Positions 31,563 to 38,127 of a stretch of DNA of 38,127 bases are shown here, in pieces. Source of the stretch: BPGL01 sp035463115 (GTDB taxonomy: Bacteria; Actinomycetota; UBA4738; HRBIN12); NCBI GenBank assembly GCA_035463115.1, contig DATHTO010000029.1, positions 1 through 38,127 on the forward strand, written 5' to 3'. The translations under genes and the position numbers were made by a program. A model generated the notes under the pieces. The model was not told where the DNA came from, did not search any database, and saw only the letters and a program-made list of their open reading frames with translations. The stretch's first letter is position 1. Every line of letters begins with the position of its first letter.

Positions 31563-32048
31563 ATGTTCGCCCGCTACTTCGTCGAGCTGCCTCTCGACGC
31601 CGACCACGTCGTCTCGATCCTCACGAGGGATCCGCACACGTGGATGCCAGGCCTCGCCGAAGCGGCGAACCGACGCGGGGACGATCTGCTCGCCGAGGTG
31701 GGCTTCGGCGAGCAACCGCGGATCTCTCGGACGGTGGCGATCGAGCTGGCCCCGGTCCAGCAGATGCCCTCGAAGGCCGTGGTGCCGATCCGGTGGAAGG
31801 CGGCAGGCGCCGCCGGGCTGTTCCCGGAGCTCGACGCCGACATCGAGGTCGCTCCGCTCGGCGTGCGGACCCAGCTGGCGTTGAGCGCGAGGTACGTTCC
31901 GCCCCTCGGCGTGCTCGGCCGCGCCGTCGACCGCGCCCTGCTCGCTCGCGTCGCGGAGGCGACGATCAAGGACTTCCTCGATCGGGTCGCGGACGCGATC
32001 GTCGCGCTCGATCGGGCCGAGGCGATCTCGTCGCCGCCGGCCGGCTGA
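31563..32048 (+). CDS. SRPBCC/CoxG-like small protein (function unknown)
   Basis: 161 residues, soluble. The pattern of a beta-hairpin start (MFARYFVELPLDADHVVSIL), a helical insert, central strands (ISRTVAIELAPVQQM, KAVVPIRWKAAG, LDADIEVAPLG) and a long C-terminal helix (RALLARVAEATIKDFLDRVADAIV) looks like the START/SRPBCC lipid-binding fold, but no catalytic residues can be named and the match is by shape only. It lies 40 bp upstream of the DosR-like regulator on the same strand, so the two may be co-transcribed. ATG 31563 lacks a Shine-Dalgarno, like the leaderless genes around it; the weak hexamer CACACT precedes it by 7 nt. Confidence 0.7.
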   Translation: MFARYFVELPLDADHVVSILTRDPHTWMPGLAEAANRRGDDLLAEVGFGEQPRISRTVAIELAPVQQMPSKAVVPIRWKAAGAAGLFPELDADIEVAPLGVRTQLALSARYVPPLGVLGRAVDRALLARVAEATIKDFLDRVADAIVALDRAEAISSPPAG

Positions 32049-32075
32049 CCGGCGTTCCGCCAGGTTGCGCGGGGG

Positions 32076-32081
32076 TAGGAT
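32076..32081 (+). promoter_or_regulatory. -10 box of the DosR-like regulator gene
   Basis: TAGGAT ends exactly 7 nt before GTG 32089, the same geometry as fbiC. This favours GTG 32089 as a leaderless start over ATG 32080, which lies inside the hexamer. Confidence 0.5.
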
Positions 32082-32088
32082 GCCGCCC

Positions 32089-32757
32089 GTGACGAAGACC
32101 CCGCCGCTCCGCATCATGCTGGTCGACGACCACGAGATCGTCCGTGACGGCATCCGCGCGATGCTCCAGGCCGAGGACGACATCGTCGTCACGGCCGAAG
32201 CCGGAACGGTCCGTGAGGCGGTCGACGAGGCGGATCGCACGCGGCCCGACGTGATCGTCATGGACGTCCGGCTCTCCGACGGCAGCGGCATCGAGGCGAC
32301 CCGCGAGATCCGCGCGAAGCATCCGGACACGAGGGTGCTGATGCTGACCTCGTTCGCCGACGACGAGGCGCTGTTCGCGTCGATCATGGCCGGCGCGTCC
32401 GGCTACGTCCTCAAGCAGGTGAAATCGGGCGATCTGATGCGTGCGATCCGCGCCGTGGCGGCTGGCGACTCCCTGCTCGATCCCAGCGTCACGAGCGCCG
32501 TGCTCGACCGGCTGCGCAAGGGCAAGCACCTGTTGCGCGACGAGAAGCTCGCTCGACTGTCCCCGCAGGAGGAGCGGATCTTGACGCTCGTGGCCGACGG
32601 CCGCACGAACAGGGAGATCGGCGACGAGCTGCACCTCGCCGAGAAGACGGTGAAGAACTACGTGTCGAGCATCCTGTCCAAGCTCGAGGTCGCGCGACGC
32701 GCCGAGGCCGCCGCGTACCTCGCCCGGCACACGACCACGCCGGGCACGGTCGAGTAG
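32089..32757 (+). CDS. DosR/DevR-like NarL-family response regulator
   Basis: 222 residues. The receiver has D13/D14, acceptor D59 (VIVMDVRLSDGSGIE), LTSFADDEA and the Lys of GASGYVLKQ. The C-terminal LuxR-type domain shows LSPQEERILTLVADGRTNREI and the recognition helix LAEKTVKNYVSSILSKL. The EKTVKN hexad is identical to the one holding Lys179, Lys182 and Asn183 of M. tuberculosis DosR, which read the DosR box, so a similar DNA site is expected. Overall the order GAGDSLLD, AEKTVKNYVS and length match DosR (217 residues). It is the likely partner of the GAF kinase at 28690. Start: GTG 32089 by the -10 spacing; ATG 32080 is in frame three codons earlier. Confidence 0.95.
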   Translation: MTKTPPLRIMLVDDHEIVRDGIRAMLQAEDDIVVTAEAGTVREAVDEADRTRPDVIVMDVRLSDGSGIEATREIRAKHPDTRVLMLTSFADDEALFASIMAGASGYVLKQVKSGDLMRAIRAVAAGDSLLDPSVTSAVLDRLRKGKHLLRDEKLARLSPQEERILTLVADGRTNREIGDELHLAEKTVKNYVSSILSKLEVARRAEAAAYLARHTTTPGTVE

Positions 32758-32778
32758 CCACTCGCTCCGCACGCGCAC

Positions 32779-32792
32779 GGGACCTGTGGCCC
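32779..32792. promoter_or_regulatory. DosR-box-like site upstream of doxX
   Basis: GGGACCTGTGGCCC matches the mycobacterial DosR core GGGACTWWAGTCCC at the strongest positions (GGGAC, G, CCC). It lies 22 bp after the regulator stop and 102 bp before the DoxX start codon, with a second, perfect palindrome CGGCCCG-AA-CGGGCCG at 32813-32828 between. Together they make 32758-32894 a likely regulatory region. Confidence 0.45.
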
Positions 32793-32894
32793 GTCGAGCG
32801 CTGTCGATGTCCCGGCCCGAACGGGCCGTCCGTCCGCTGGCTCACGCGACCCCGTCGCCGAGACTCCTCCTGTCACGACAAGGAGGTGGGGTAC

Positions 32895-33512
32895 ATGAAG
32901 ACCATCCCGCGCACGGAGGCCGGGATCCCCGTGATCGAGATGATCCACGAGGAGCCGGTGCGCACCCGTGGCCTGCAGCGCGTCGTCGCGGTCCTTCGGG
33001 TCCTCGTCGGCTGGACGTTCCTCTGGGCGTTCCTCGACAAAGCGCTCGCGCTCGGTTTCACGACCGGTCGCGCCGAAGACGGCACGATCGACTTCTTCTC
33101 GAACGCCGGCTGGTTCTTCGGCGGTTCTCCGACGGCGGGCGCCGTCGGCTTCGCGCTGAAAGGCCCCTTCGCGGACGACATCCAGACCCTGACCGGCTAC
33201 ACGATGGGGCCGGCGGGTCCGCAGGTCGCGGCCTGGCTCGACTGGGTGTACATGGCGTCGATGCTGCTGATCGGCCTCGGCCTGATCTTCGGCGTCATGA
33301 CGCGGCTCGCCGCGGTCGGCGGGATCGTCTGGATGGCGATCTTCTACCTGGGCACCGCGATCTGGCCCGAGCACAACCCGGTCGTCGACGACCACGTCGT
33401 CACCGTCGCGCTGCTCGTCGGGCTGATCCTCGCGAACGCCGGCCGGTACTACGGGCTGGGCACGATCTGGCAGCGCGTCGGGTTCGTGAAGGACAAGAGG
33501 TACCTGTACTGA
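32895..33512 (+). CDS. DoxX-family membrane protein (DoxD/TQO small-subunit-like)
   Basis: 205 residues with four membrane helices: VLRVLVGWTFLWAFLDKALAL (core WTFLWAFLDKALAL), WLDWVYMASMLLIGLGLIFG, AAVGGIVWMAIFYLGTAIWP and VTVALLVGLILANAGRYYGLG. The pattern RxxxGWxFLWAFxDK near the start and the GRYYGLG end are DoxX/DoxD marks; DoxD is the quinone-reactive subunit of archaeal thiosulfate:quinone oxidoreductase, and mycobacterial DoxX takes part in a membrane redox complex. ATG 32895 has AAGGAGG 8 nt upstream, better than GTG 32886. It follows the DosR-like regulator and a DosR-box-like site, and is followed by a strong terminator. Confidence 0.92.
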   Translation: MKTIPRTEAGIPVIEMIHEEPVRTRGLQRVVAVLRVLVGWTFLWAFLDKALALGFTTGRAEDGTIDFFSNAGWFFGGSPTAGAVGFALKGPFADDIQTLTGYTMGPAGPQVAAWLDWVYMASMLLIGLGLIFGVMTRLAAVGGIVWMAIFYLGTAIWPEHNPVVDDHVVTVALLVGLILANAGRYYGLGTIWQRVGFVKDKRYLY

Positions 33513-33536
33513 GGACGCGCTCCCCGGCGGAGCGTC

Positions 33537-33566
33537 GGAAGGGCGGGCCGGAGGGCCCGCCCTTCC
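33537..33566. terminator. Strong bidirectional terminator between doxX and acnA
   Basis: GGAAGGGCGGGCC (33537-33549) and GGCCCGCCCTTCC (33554-33566) give a perfect 13-bp stem with a 4-nt loop, followed by TCGTC. It serves two convergent genes. Confidence 0.9.
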
Positions 33567-33594
33567 TCGTCTGCGTGACCGTTGCTCGCGTCGC

Positions 33595-36207
33595 CTACGG
33601 CGACGCGAGCATCTGCCCCAGCACGAGCGACAACACGCCGCCCGCGTCGACGTACTCGACCTCGGCGCGACCGTCGACGCGGAGGATCGCCTCGAACGTC
33701 ACCGCGGTGCCGTCGTCCTTCCGCGCCTCGACCTGGACGCGCTGGCCCGGCTCGATCCCACTCGCGATGCCGCGCACCGAGAACGTCTCCGTGCCGTCGA
33801 GACCGAGCGACGACGCCGACGCTCCGTCGGCGTACTGCAGCGGGAGCACCCCCATCCCGACGAGGTTGGACCGGTGGATCCGCTCGTAGCTCTCGGCGAG
33901 CACGAAGCGGACGCCGAGCAGGGACGGGCCCTTCGCCGCCCAGTCACGGCTCGACCCGCTGCCGTACTCCGTGCCCGCGAGCACCGCGAGCGGCGTGCCG
34001 TCGGCGCGGTAGCGCTCGGCCGCCTCGAAGATCGAGGTCACCTCGCCGCTCGCAAGGTGGGTCGTGTACGAGCCCTCGGTGCCCGGTGCGAGCTCGTTGC
34101 GCAGGCGGATGTTCGCGAACGTGCCGCGCATCATCACCTCGTGGTTCCCGCGACGAGCGCCGTAGGAGTTGAAGTCCCGCGGCTCGACGCCCCGTTCGAC
34201 GAGGTACCGCCCGGCCGGTGAGTCGGCCTTGATCGAGCCGGCGGGTGAGATGTGGTCGGTGGTGATCGAGTCGCCGACCTTCACCAGCACCCGGGCGCCC
34301 TCGATGTCGCCGGCGACGGGCGGCGCCAGGTCGGTGAAGAACGGCGGCTCCTGCACGTACGTTGACGCCGGGTCCCACGCGTAGGCGGGTCCCGGGGGCG
34401 TCGGCAGCCTCCGCCACCGCTCGTCGCCTTCCCAGATCCGCGCGTACTGCTGCGCGAACTGGTCTTCGGTGATCGCGTCCCGCACCGCCTCGGCGATCTC
34501 GACCGGCGACGGCCAGACGTCGCGGAGGAAGACCGGTCCGTCGGCGCCCTCGCCGAGGGGCTCGCTGGTGAGGTCGAGGTCGATGCGGCCCGCGAGCGCG
34601 TACGCCACGACGAGCGGCGGCGACGCGAGGTAGCTCGCGCGCACCTGCGGATGGATCCGACCCTCGAAGTTCCGGTTGCCGGAGAGCACGGCCACGACGT
34701 TGAGGTCCCGCTCGTCGACCGCTGCGGCGACGTCGTCGGGCAGCGGTCCGCTGTTCCCGATGCAGGTCGTGCAGCCGTACCCGACGAGGCCGAACCCGAG
34801 CTTCTCGAGGTACGGCGTGAGGCCGGCACGGTCGAGGTAGTCGGTGACGACGCGCGAACCGGGCGCGAGCGACGTCTTCACCCACGGCTTCGTCACGAGC
34901 CCGGCGTCGACCGCCTTCTTCGCGAGGAGCCCCGCCCCGACCATCACGCTCGGGTTCGAGGTGTTCGTGCACGACGTGATCGCCGCGATCACGACGGAGC
35001 CGTCGCGCACGCCGTCGGCATCCGGCTGGCGGATCTCGCCGAAGGCCTCGGCGAACGACGCCGGCGCGGCACCGAGCGCGACGCGGTCCTGGGGCCTGCG
35101 CGGACCGGCGACCGACGGCTCGATCGACGACAGATCGAGGGCGAGCGTCTCGGAGAACGTCGGCGCGGCGTCACCGTCGCGCCGGAACAACCCCTGCTCC
35201 TTCGTGTACCGCTCGACCAGATCGACGCGATCGCCGCGCCCCGTGAAGCGGAGGTACCGGAGCACCTCGTCGTCGACCGGGAAGTACGCGGCCGTCGCGC
35301 CGTACTCCGGACACATGTTCGACAGCGTCGCGCGGTCCGCGACCGTGAGCGACGACAGGCCGTCACCGAAGAACTCGACGAACGTCCCCACGACGCCGTG
35401 CGCGCGGAGCATCTCGGTCAGCGTCAGCACGAGGTCCGTCGCGGTCGTGCCGGCGGGCAGCTCGCCCGTCACCTCGACCCCGAGGACGACCGGTTGGGGC
35501 AGGAACATCGGCTGGCCGAGCATCGCGGCCTCGGCCTCGATCCCGCCGACGCCCCAGCCGAGGACGCCGAGACCGTTGATCATCGTGGTGTGGGAGTCGG
35601 TGCCGACCAGCGTGTCCGGGAACGCCACGCCGTCGCGGGTCGACACCACCTGCCCGAGGTGCTCGAGGTTGACCTGGTGACAGATGCCTGCCCCCGGCGG
35701 CACCACGCGGACGTTGTCGAACGCCTGCTGCGCCCACCGGAGGAGGGCGTAGCGTTCGCCGTTGCGGCGATACTCGAAGTCGATGTTCGCCTCGTACGCG
35801 TCCTCGGAGCGGAACAGGTCCACCTGGACCGAGTGGTCGATCACCAGGTCGACGGGCACGAGCGGGTTCACCGACGAAGGGTCGCGGCCGGCGCGATCCA
35901 CGGCGCTCCGCATCGCGGCGAGGTCGACGACCGCAGGTACGCCCGTGAAGTCCTGCATCAGCACGCGACCGGGCATGAACGCGATGTCGGCGGCCGGCGC
36001 CGGCCAGGCCGCCAGGGCCCGCACGTCGTCGTCCGACACGTCCCGCGTGCCCGCGCGACGCAAGAGGTTCTCGAGCAGGATGCGGACCGTGTGCGGGAGC
36101 GCGGCCCCGTCGAGCCCTTGCTCGGCGAGCCACGCGAGTCGGTGGATGTCGACGGCGCCGGCGGACGTCTCCAGTCGCCCCCGAGCGCCGGTGGATCCGC
36201 TGCTCAT
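33595..36207 (-). CDS. acnA: Aconitate hydratase A
   Basis: 870 residues, close to the usual 890-940 of AcnA/IRP1-type enzymes. It interconverts citrate and isocitrate in the TCA cycle. The [4Fe-4S] ligands are C413 (TSCTNTSNP) and the pair C479/C482 (GYGCTTCIGNSG). Other marks are QDFTGVP (85-91), VDHS-like VIDHSVQVD, GTDSHTTMINGLGVLGWGVGG (core GTDSHTTM), the swivel-domain start GDSITTDHISPAG, FNSYGARRGNHEVMMRGTF and GTEYGSGSSRDWAAKG. ATG 36207 is preceded by GAAAGGA at 5 nt spacing; the frame is open a little further upstream without similarity. It converges with doxX. Confidence 0.98.
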   Translation of the reverse strand: MSSGSTGARGRLETSAGAVDIHRLAWLAEQGLDGAALPHTVRILLENLLRRAGTRDVSDDDVRALAAWPAPAADIAFMPGRVLMQDFTGVPAVVDLAAMRSAVDRAGRDPSSVNPLVPVDLVIDHSVQVDLFRSEDAYEANIDFEYRRNGERYALLRWAQQAFDNVRVVPPGAGICHQVNLEHLGQVVSTRDGVAFPDTLVGTDSHTTMINGLGVLGWGVGGIEAEAAMLGQPMFLPQPVVLGVEVTGELPAGTTATDLVLTLTEMLRAHGVVGTFVEFFGDGLSSLTVADRATLSNMCPEYGATAAYFPVDDEVLRYLRFTGRGDRVDLVERYTKEQGLFRRDGDAAPTFSETLALDLSSIEPSVAGPRRPQDRVALGAAPASFAEAFGEIRQPDADGVRDGSVVIAAITSCTNTSNPSVMVGAGLLAKKAVDAGLVTKPWVKTSLAPGSRVVTDYLDRAGLTPYLEKLGFGLVGYGCTTCIGNSGPLPDDVAAAVDERDLNVVAVLSGNRNFEGRIHPQVRASYLASPPLVVAYALAGRIDLDLTSEPLGEGADGPVFLRDVWPSPVEIAEAVRDAITEDQFAQQYARIWEGDERWRRLPTPPGPAYAWDPASTYVQEPPFFTDLAPPVAGDIEGARVLVKVGDSITTDHISPAGSIKADSPAGRYLVERGVEPRDFNSYGARRGNHEVMMRGTFANIRLRNELAPGTEGSYTTHLASGEVTSIFEAAERYRADGTPLAVLAGTEYGSGSSRDWAAKGPSLLGVRFVLAESYERIHRSNLVGMGVLPLQYADGASASSLGLDGTETFSVRGIASGIEPGQRVQVEARKDDGTAVTFEAILRVDGRAEVEYVDAGGVLSLVLGQMLASP

Positions 36208-36470
36208 GCGCGTCCTTTCGTCGGTCGGAGCGGCTCGCGCACGAAGCATCGCGCGGGCCTGAACTCCATCCTCCCACGCGCCGACCCCAGCCCGTGAGGA
36301 CGGGACGACCGACCGGCGACGGCTCCCGCGCGCGTCAGCGGACGGGCGGCCCTGGGGCGTGCTCCCGCCGGCGCAGCGATCGGCGCAGACGGTGGTTCGC
36401 GAACCCGACGGCGGTGATCGCGGCGACCCCGAGCGGTTCGATCACCGGCGCGGAGCCGTCGAGCCGACCG
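36208..36470. other. Gap between thioesterase and aconitase genes
   Basis: 263 bp without a convincing gene. The minus strand holds a possible 36-codon frame (GTG 36445 to stop 36335, MIEPLGVAAITAVGFANH...), weakly hydrophobic and then Arg-rich, with no ribosome site; I would not call it. The aconitase ribosome site lies at its left end. Confidence 0.4.
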
Positions 36471-36974
36471 CTATCCGTCGCGCTCCCGATCACGCTCCAG
36501 CTGCTCCTTGTGACGCATGCGGGACGCGCGCCGCAGCTTCGCCTCGCGCTGACGGCGGATCTCCTCGGGCGACGACACCTCGATCGGCGGGACCGGTCGT
36601 GGGCGTCCATCATCGTCGATCGCGACGTACACGAAATACGCGGTGCTCGCGTGCACCGTCTCGCCCGTGCGGAGACGCTCGGCGTCGATGCGGACGCCGC
36701 ATTCCAGCGAGGTGGAACCGACGTCGTTCACGCTGGCGCGGAAGGTCACGAGGTCCCCGACGTGCACCGGCTCGCGGAACACCATCTCGTCGACCGACAC
36801 CGTCACGCACGGTCCGCCGCTGTGCCGGATCGCGGCGAGCGCCGCCGCCGTGTCGGCGAGCCGCATCAGGACCCCTCCGTGCACGTTGCCGAGGACGTTC
36901 GCGTCCATGACCTCCATCAGCTGGGTCAGCTCGACGTAGGACGCCGACGCGGGACGAGCCTCCGGTGCGGTCAC
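36471..36974 (-). CDS. Acyl-CoA thioesterase, hotdog fold (YciA/BFIT-like)
   Basis: 167 residues. The single hotdog domain has VMDANVLGNVHGGVLMRLADTAAALAAIRHSG, where D24-x-N and the GNVHGG helix start mark the active site of YciA/ACOT7-like enzymes, then VDEMVFREPVHVGDLVTFRASVNDVG and a highly charged C-terminal tail (EEIRRQREAKLRRASRMRHKE). It hydrolyses acyl-CoA to free acid and CoA in the cytoplasm; chain-length preference is unknown. GTG 36974 has TAGGAT 6 nt upstream and no Shine-Dalgarno. It diverges from the small lipoprotein gene across 33 bp. Confidence 0.93.
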   Translation of the reverse strand: MTAPEARPASASYVELTQLMEVMDANVLGNVHGGVLMRLADTAAALAAIRHSGGPCVTVSVDEMVFREPVHVGDLVTFRASVNDVGSTSLECGVRIDAERLRTGETVHASTAYFVYVAIDDDGRPRPVPPIEVSSPEEIRRQREAKLRRASRMRHKEQLERDRERDG

Positions 36975-36980
36975 CGGCGC

Positions 36981-36998
36981 ATCCTACGTCGCTAGCAT
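36981..36998. promoter_or_regulatory. Paired -10 boxes for divergent thioesterase and lipoprotein genes
   Basis: In a 33-bp divergent gap, TAGGAT reads on the minus strand (36986-36981, 6 nt before GTG 36974) and TAGCAT on the plus strand (36993-36998, 9 nt before ATG 37008). The layout is the same as at fbiC/fbiA. Confidence 0.5.
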
Positions 36999-37007
36999 CG
37001 GTCCTCG

Positions 37008-37784
37008 ATGTCTCGGCGCCGCGTCCGTCTCGTGCTCGGATCGCTGCTCGTCATGGTCGCCTGCGGCGGTGAGGGACGATCCGTGTCGCCGCCTCCGTCG
37101 GGCCCGCCGGTGACGTCACGATCCACGCCATCGATCGGCGGCTCGCCGTCAGGTTCTCCGTCCGCATCCGGGACCGAGGTGCCGCCGAGCGCGTCACCGA
37201 CGCCCGACGGAGCGGTTCTCGTCGAGATCCCCGCCGCGACCGCTGCCCGCGAGGTCGACGTCGGCGCGCTGGCCGGCGAAGGGAACGACGTCACCGGCCG
37301 ATGGATCGGCCGGGTGGGAGCCGGCGAGCAGCTGATCGTCGCGGTCGCCGGCGACGGCGACGCGTTCGCCCGCGACCGCTCGGTGTGGCGATGGGCGCCG
37401 GACGCCGGCCTCGGCGGCTGGGTCGGCGTTCCGCTGCTCGAGTATCCGGCGCGCCGCGGCGTCCTGAGCATCGACGCCGTCGTCACGGACGTGACCGGTG
37501 ACGGCGACGACGATGCGCTCGTGTTCGCGCTGACCGGTGGCTCCGGCGGCTGCGGCATCTGGTCCGTCGTCGACCTGGCCTCGACGCGACCGGTCTACCG
37601 GCGCGACCTGTGCGACGGGACGATCGATCCGTCGACGGGGCCCGTCGGCCTCCTCGTCCAGGAGTCCGTCTACCGGCCCGGCGATCCGCACTGCTGCCCC
37701 AGCGCGCGCCGCGAGACGGTCCTCACGTACGACGACGCGGACGGTCGGTGGGACATCGTCCGCCGGGAGATGAGCAACCTCTGA
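37008..37784 (+). CDS. Small secreted lipoprotein with a DxTGDG-type motif
   Basis: 258 residues. MSRRRVRLVLGSLLVMVAC is a lipoprotein signal with lipobox VMVAC (C19), followed by a 50-residue Ser/Pro/Gly linker. The mature domain is mostly beta strands and includes VVTDVTGDGDDDALVFAL, a FG-GAP/VCBS-like calcium-loop motif (DVTGDGDDD), and four later cysteines (GGCGIW, RDLC, HCC) that may form disulfides. I do not recognise a family with a known function. ATG 37008 has TAGCAT 9 nt upstream. The stop is 3 bp from that of the convergent ATPase gene. Confidence 0.8.
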   Translation: MSRRRVRLVLGSLLVMVACGGEGRSVSPPPSGPPVTSRSTPSIGGSPSGSPSASGTEVPPSASPTPDGAVLVEIPAATAAREVDVGALAGEGNDVTGRWIGRVGAGEQLIVAVAGDGDAFARDRSVWRWAPDAGLGGWVGVPLLEYPARRGVLSIDAVVTDVTGDGDDDALVFALTGGSGGCGIWSVVDLASTRPVYRRDLCDGTIDPSTGPVGLLVQESVYRPGDPHCCPSARRETVLTYDDADGRWDIVRREMSNL

Positions 37785-37787
37785 TCG

Positions 37788-38127
37788 TCAGACGAGCGTC
37801 GCGACGCTGCGGCGCCTCCCGGTCTTCTGCACGAGGATCGACGCGGGGAACTGGTCCTTCACCTGGTCGGAGTGCGTGATCACGAAGAGCTGGTGGAAGC
37901 GGCTCGCGAGCCGGCCCATCGCCGTCACCATCAGGTCCTTCCGCTCCTGATCCAGGGAGCCCAGCACCTCGTCGAGCACCATGAACCCGACGTCGGCGCC
38001 CGACACCCGGGACAGATGCGTCGAGATCGCGACCCGCAGCGCGAGGTTCGCGAGGTCGGTCTCGGAGCCGCTGAACCGCGTGATCGGGAAGTACATGTCG
38101 CCGTCGGCGATCTCGATCGCGAGCGTG
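37788..38127 (-). CDS. C-terminal end of an SbcC/Rad50-like ATPase (5' end missing)
   Basis: 113 codons are visible, running off the right edge. The frame shows the ABC signature of SMC/Rad50 proteins, RFSGSETDLANLALRVAIS (SGSE in place of SGGE), Walker B with catalytic Glu in GFMVLDEVLGSLD, the D-loop Asp of SLD, and the switch His in LFVITHSDQV. This is the C-terminal head half of a coiled-coil ATPase; SbcC/Rad50 works with the SbcD/Mre11 nuclease in DNA-end processing. With only the last part seen, a RecN- or other SMC-like ATPase remains possible. It ends 3 bp from the lipoprotein stop. Confidence 0.85.
   Translation of the reverse strand, partial: TLAIEIADGDMYFPITRFSGSETDLANLALRVAISTHLSRVSGADVGFMVLDEVLGSLDQERKDLMVTAMGRLASRFHQLFVITHSDQVKDQFPASILVQKTGRRRSVATLV

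Noticed and set aside
36270..36320. GGGAC half-site upstream of aconitase
   Set aside because: Only one half of the palindrome is present, so it gives no support for DosR control of acnA.
36335..36445. Small 36-codon minus-strand gene between thioesterase and aconitase
   Set aside because: No ribosome site, no clear membrane helix and a composition like background; insufficient evidence.
1..38127. tRNA, rRNA, insertion sequences, prophage or riboswitch
   Set aside because: No cloverleaf-like stretches, transposase motifs, terminal inverted repeats or recognisable riboswitch cores were seen while reading both strands; a covariance-model search would be decisive.

Overview
The window is a GC-rich (about 70% by eye), gene-dense stretch of chromosome from an actinobacterium. 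The evidence is a WhiB-family iron-sulfur regulator, a fused FO synthase (FbiC) with FbiA and FbiB for coenzyme F420, an ECF sigma factor with an RskA-type anti-sigma factor, a lysine-rich histone-like protein, an LCP cell-wall ligase, LGFP repeats and a DosR/DevR-like two-component pair. I see no transposase, phage gene, CRISPR array, rRNA or tRNA. The genus cannot be fixed from the sequence; an uncultured actinobacterial lineage is likely.

Layout. 1-0.8 kb: 5' part of a histone-H1-like gene and a WhiB gene, with tandem DNA repeats and a candidate operator. 0.9-5.8 kb: F420 biosynthesis, with fbiC face to face with fbiA-fbiB across 29 bp. 5.8-9 kb: an NCS2 nucleobase permease diverging from two tandem DUF3105 membrane proteins. 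9-25.3 kb: a 16-kb run on the minus strand for a surface polysaccharide. It holds LCP ligase, rmlA, glycosyltransferase, rmlB, rmlD, a phosphoesterase lipoprotein, a small coiled-coil protein, two glycosyltransferases, Wzm and Wzt exporter subunits, a small EmrE-like protein, a WbbL-like glycosyltransferase, a sugar-nucleotidyltransferase and a SpoIID/LGFP protein; many stops and starts overlap. 25.5-27.8 kb: a degenerate receiver/GGDEF protein, then an ECF sigma factor and its anti-sigma factor.

27.9-33.5 kb is the most interesting part. A CBS-BON protein, a single-GAF histidine kinase, a cupredoxin-multicopper oxidase lipoprotein, an SRPBCC-like protein, a DosR-like response regulator and a DoxX protein sit together. 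The kinase keeps a His and a Tyr at the spacing of the haem ligand and distal tyrosine of mycobacterial DevS, and the regulator keeps the DosR DNA-reading motif EKTVKN. A DosR-box-like palindrome lies upstream of doxX. I infer a compact gas/redox-sensing module tied to a copper oxidase.

33.6-38.1 kb: aconitase, a hotdog thioesterase, a small lipoprotein, and the C-terminal end of an SbcC/Rad50-like ATPase that runs off the window.

Regulation seen in the sequence: several genes have a TANNNT -10 hexamer ending 6-9 nt before the start codon and no Shine-Dalgarno, so leaderless transcription looks common. Three convergent junctions carry strong perfect hairpins; two others have only 3 bp between stop codons.
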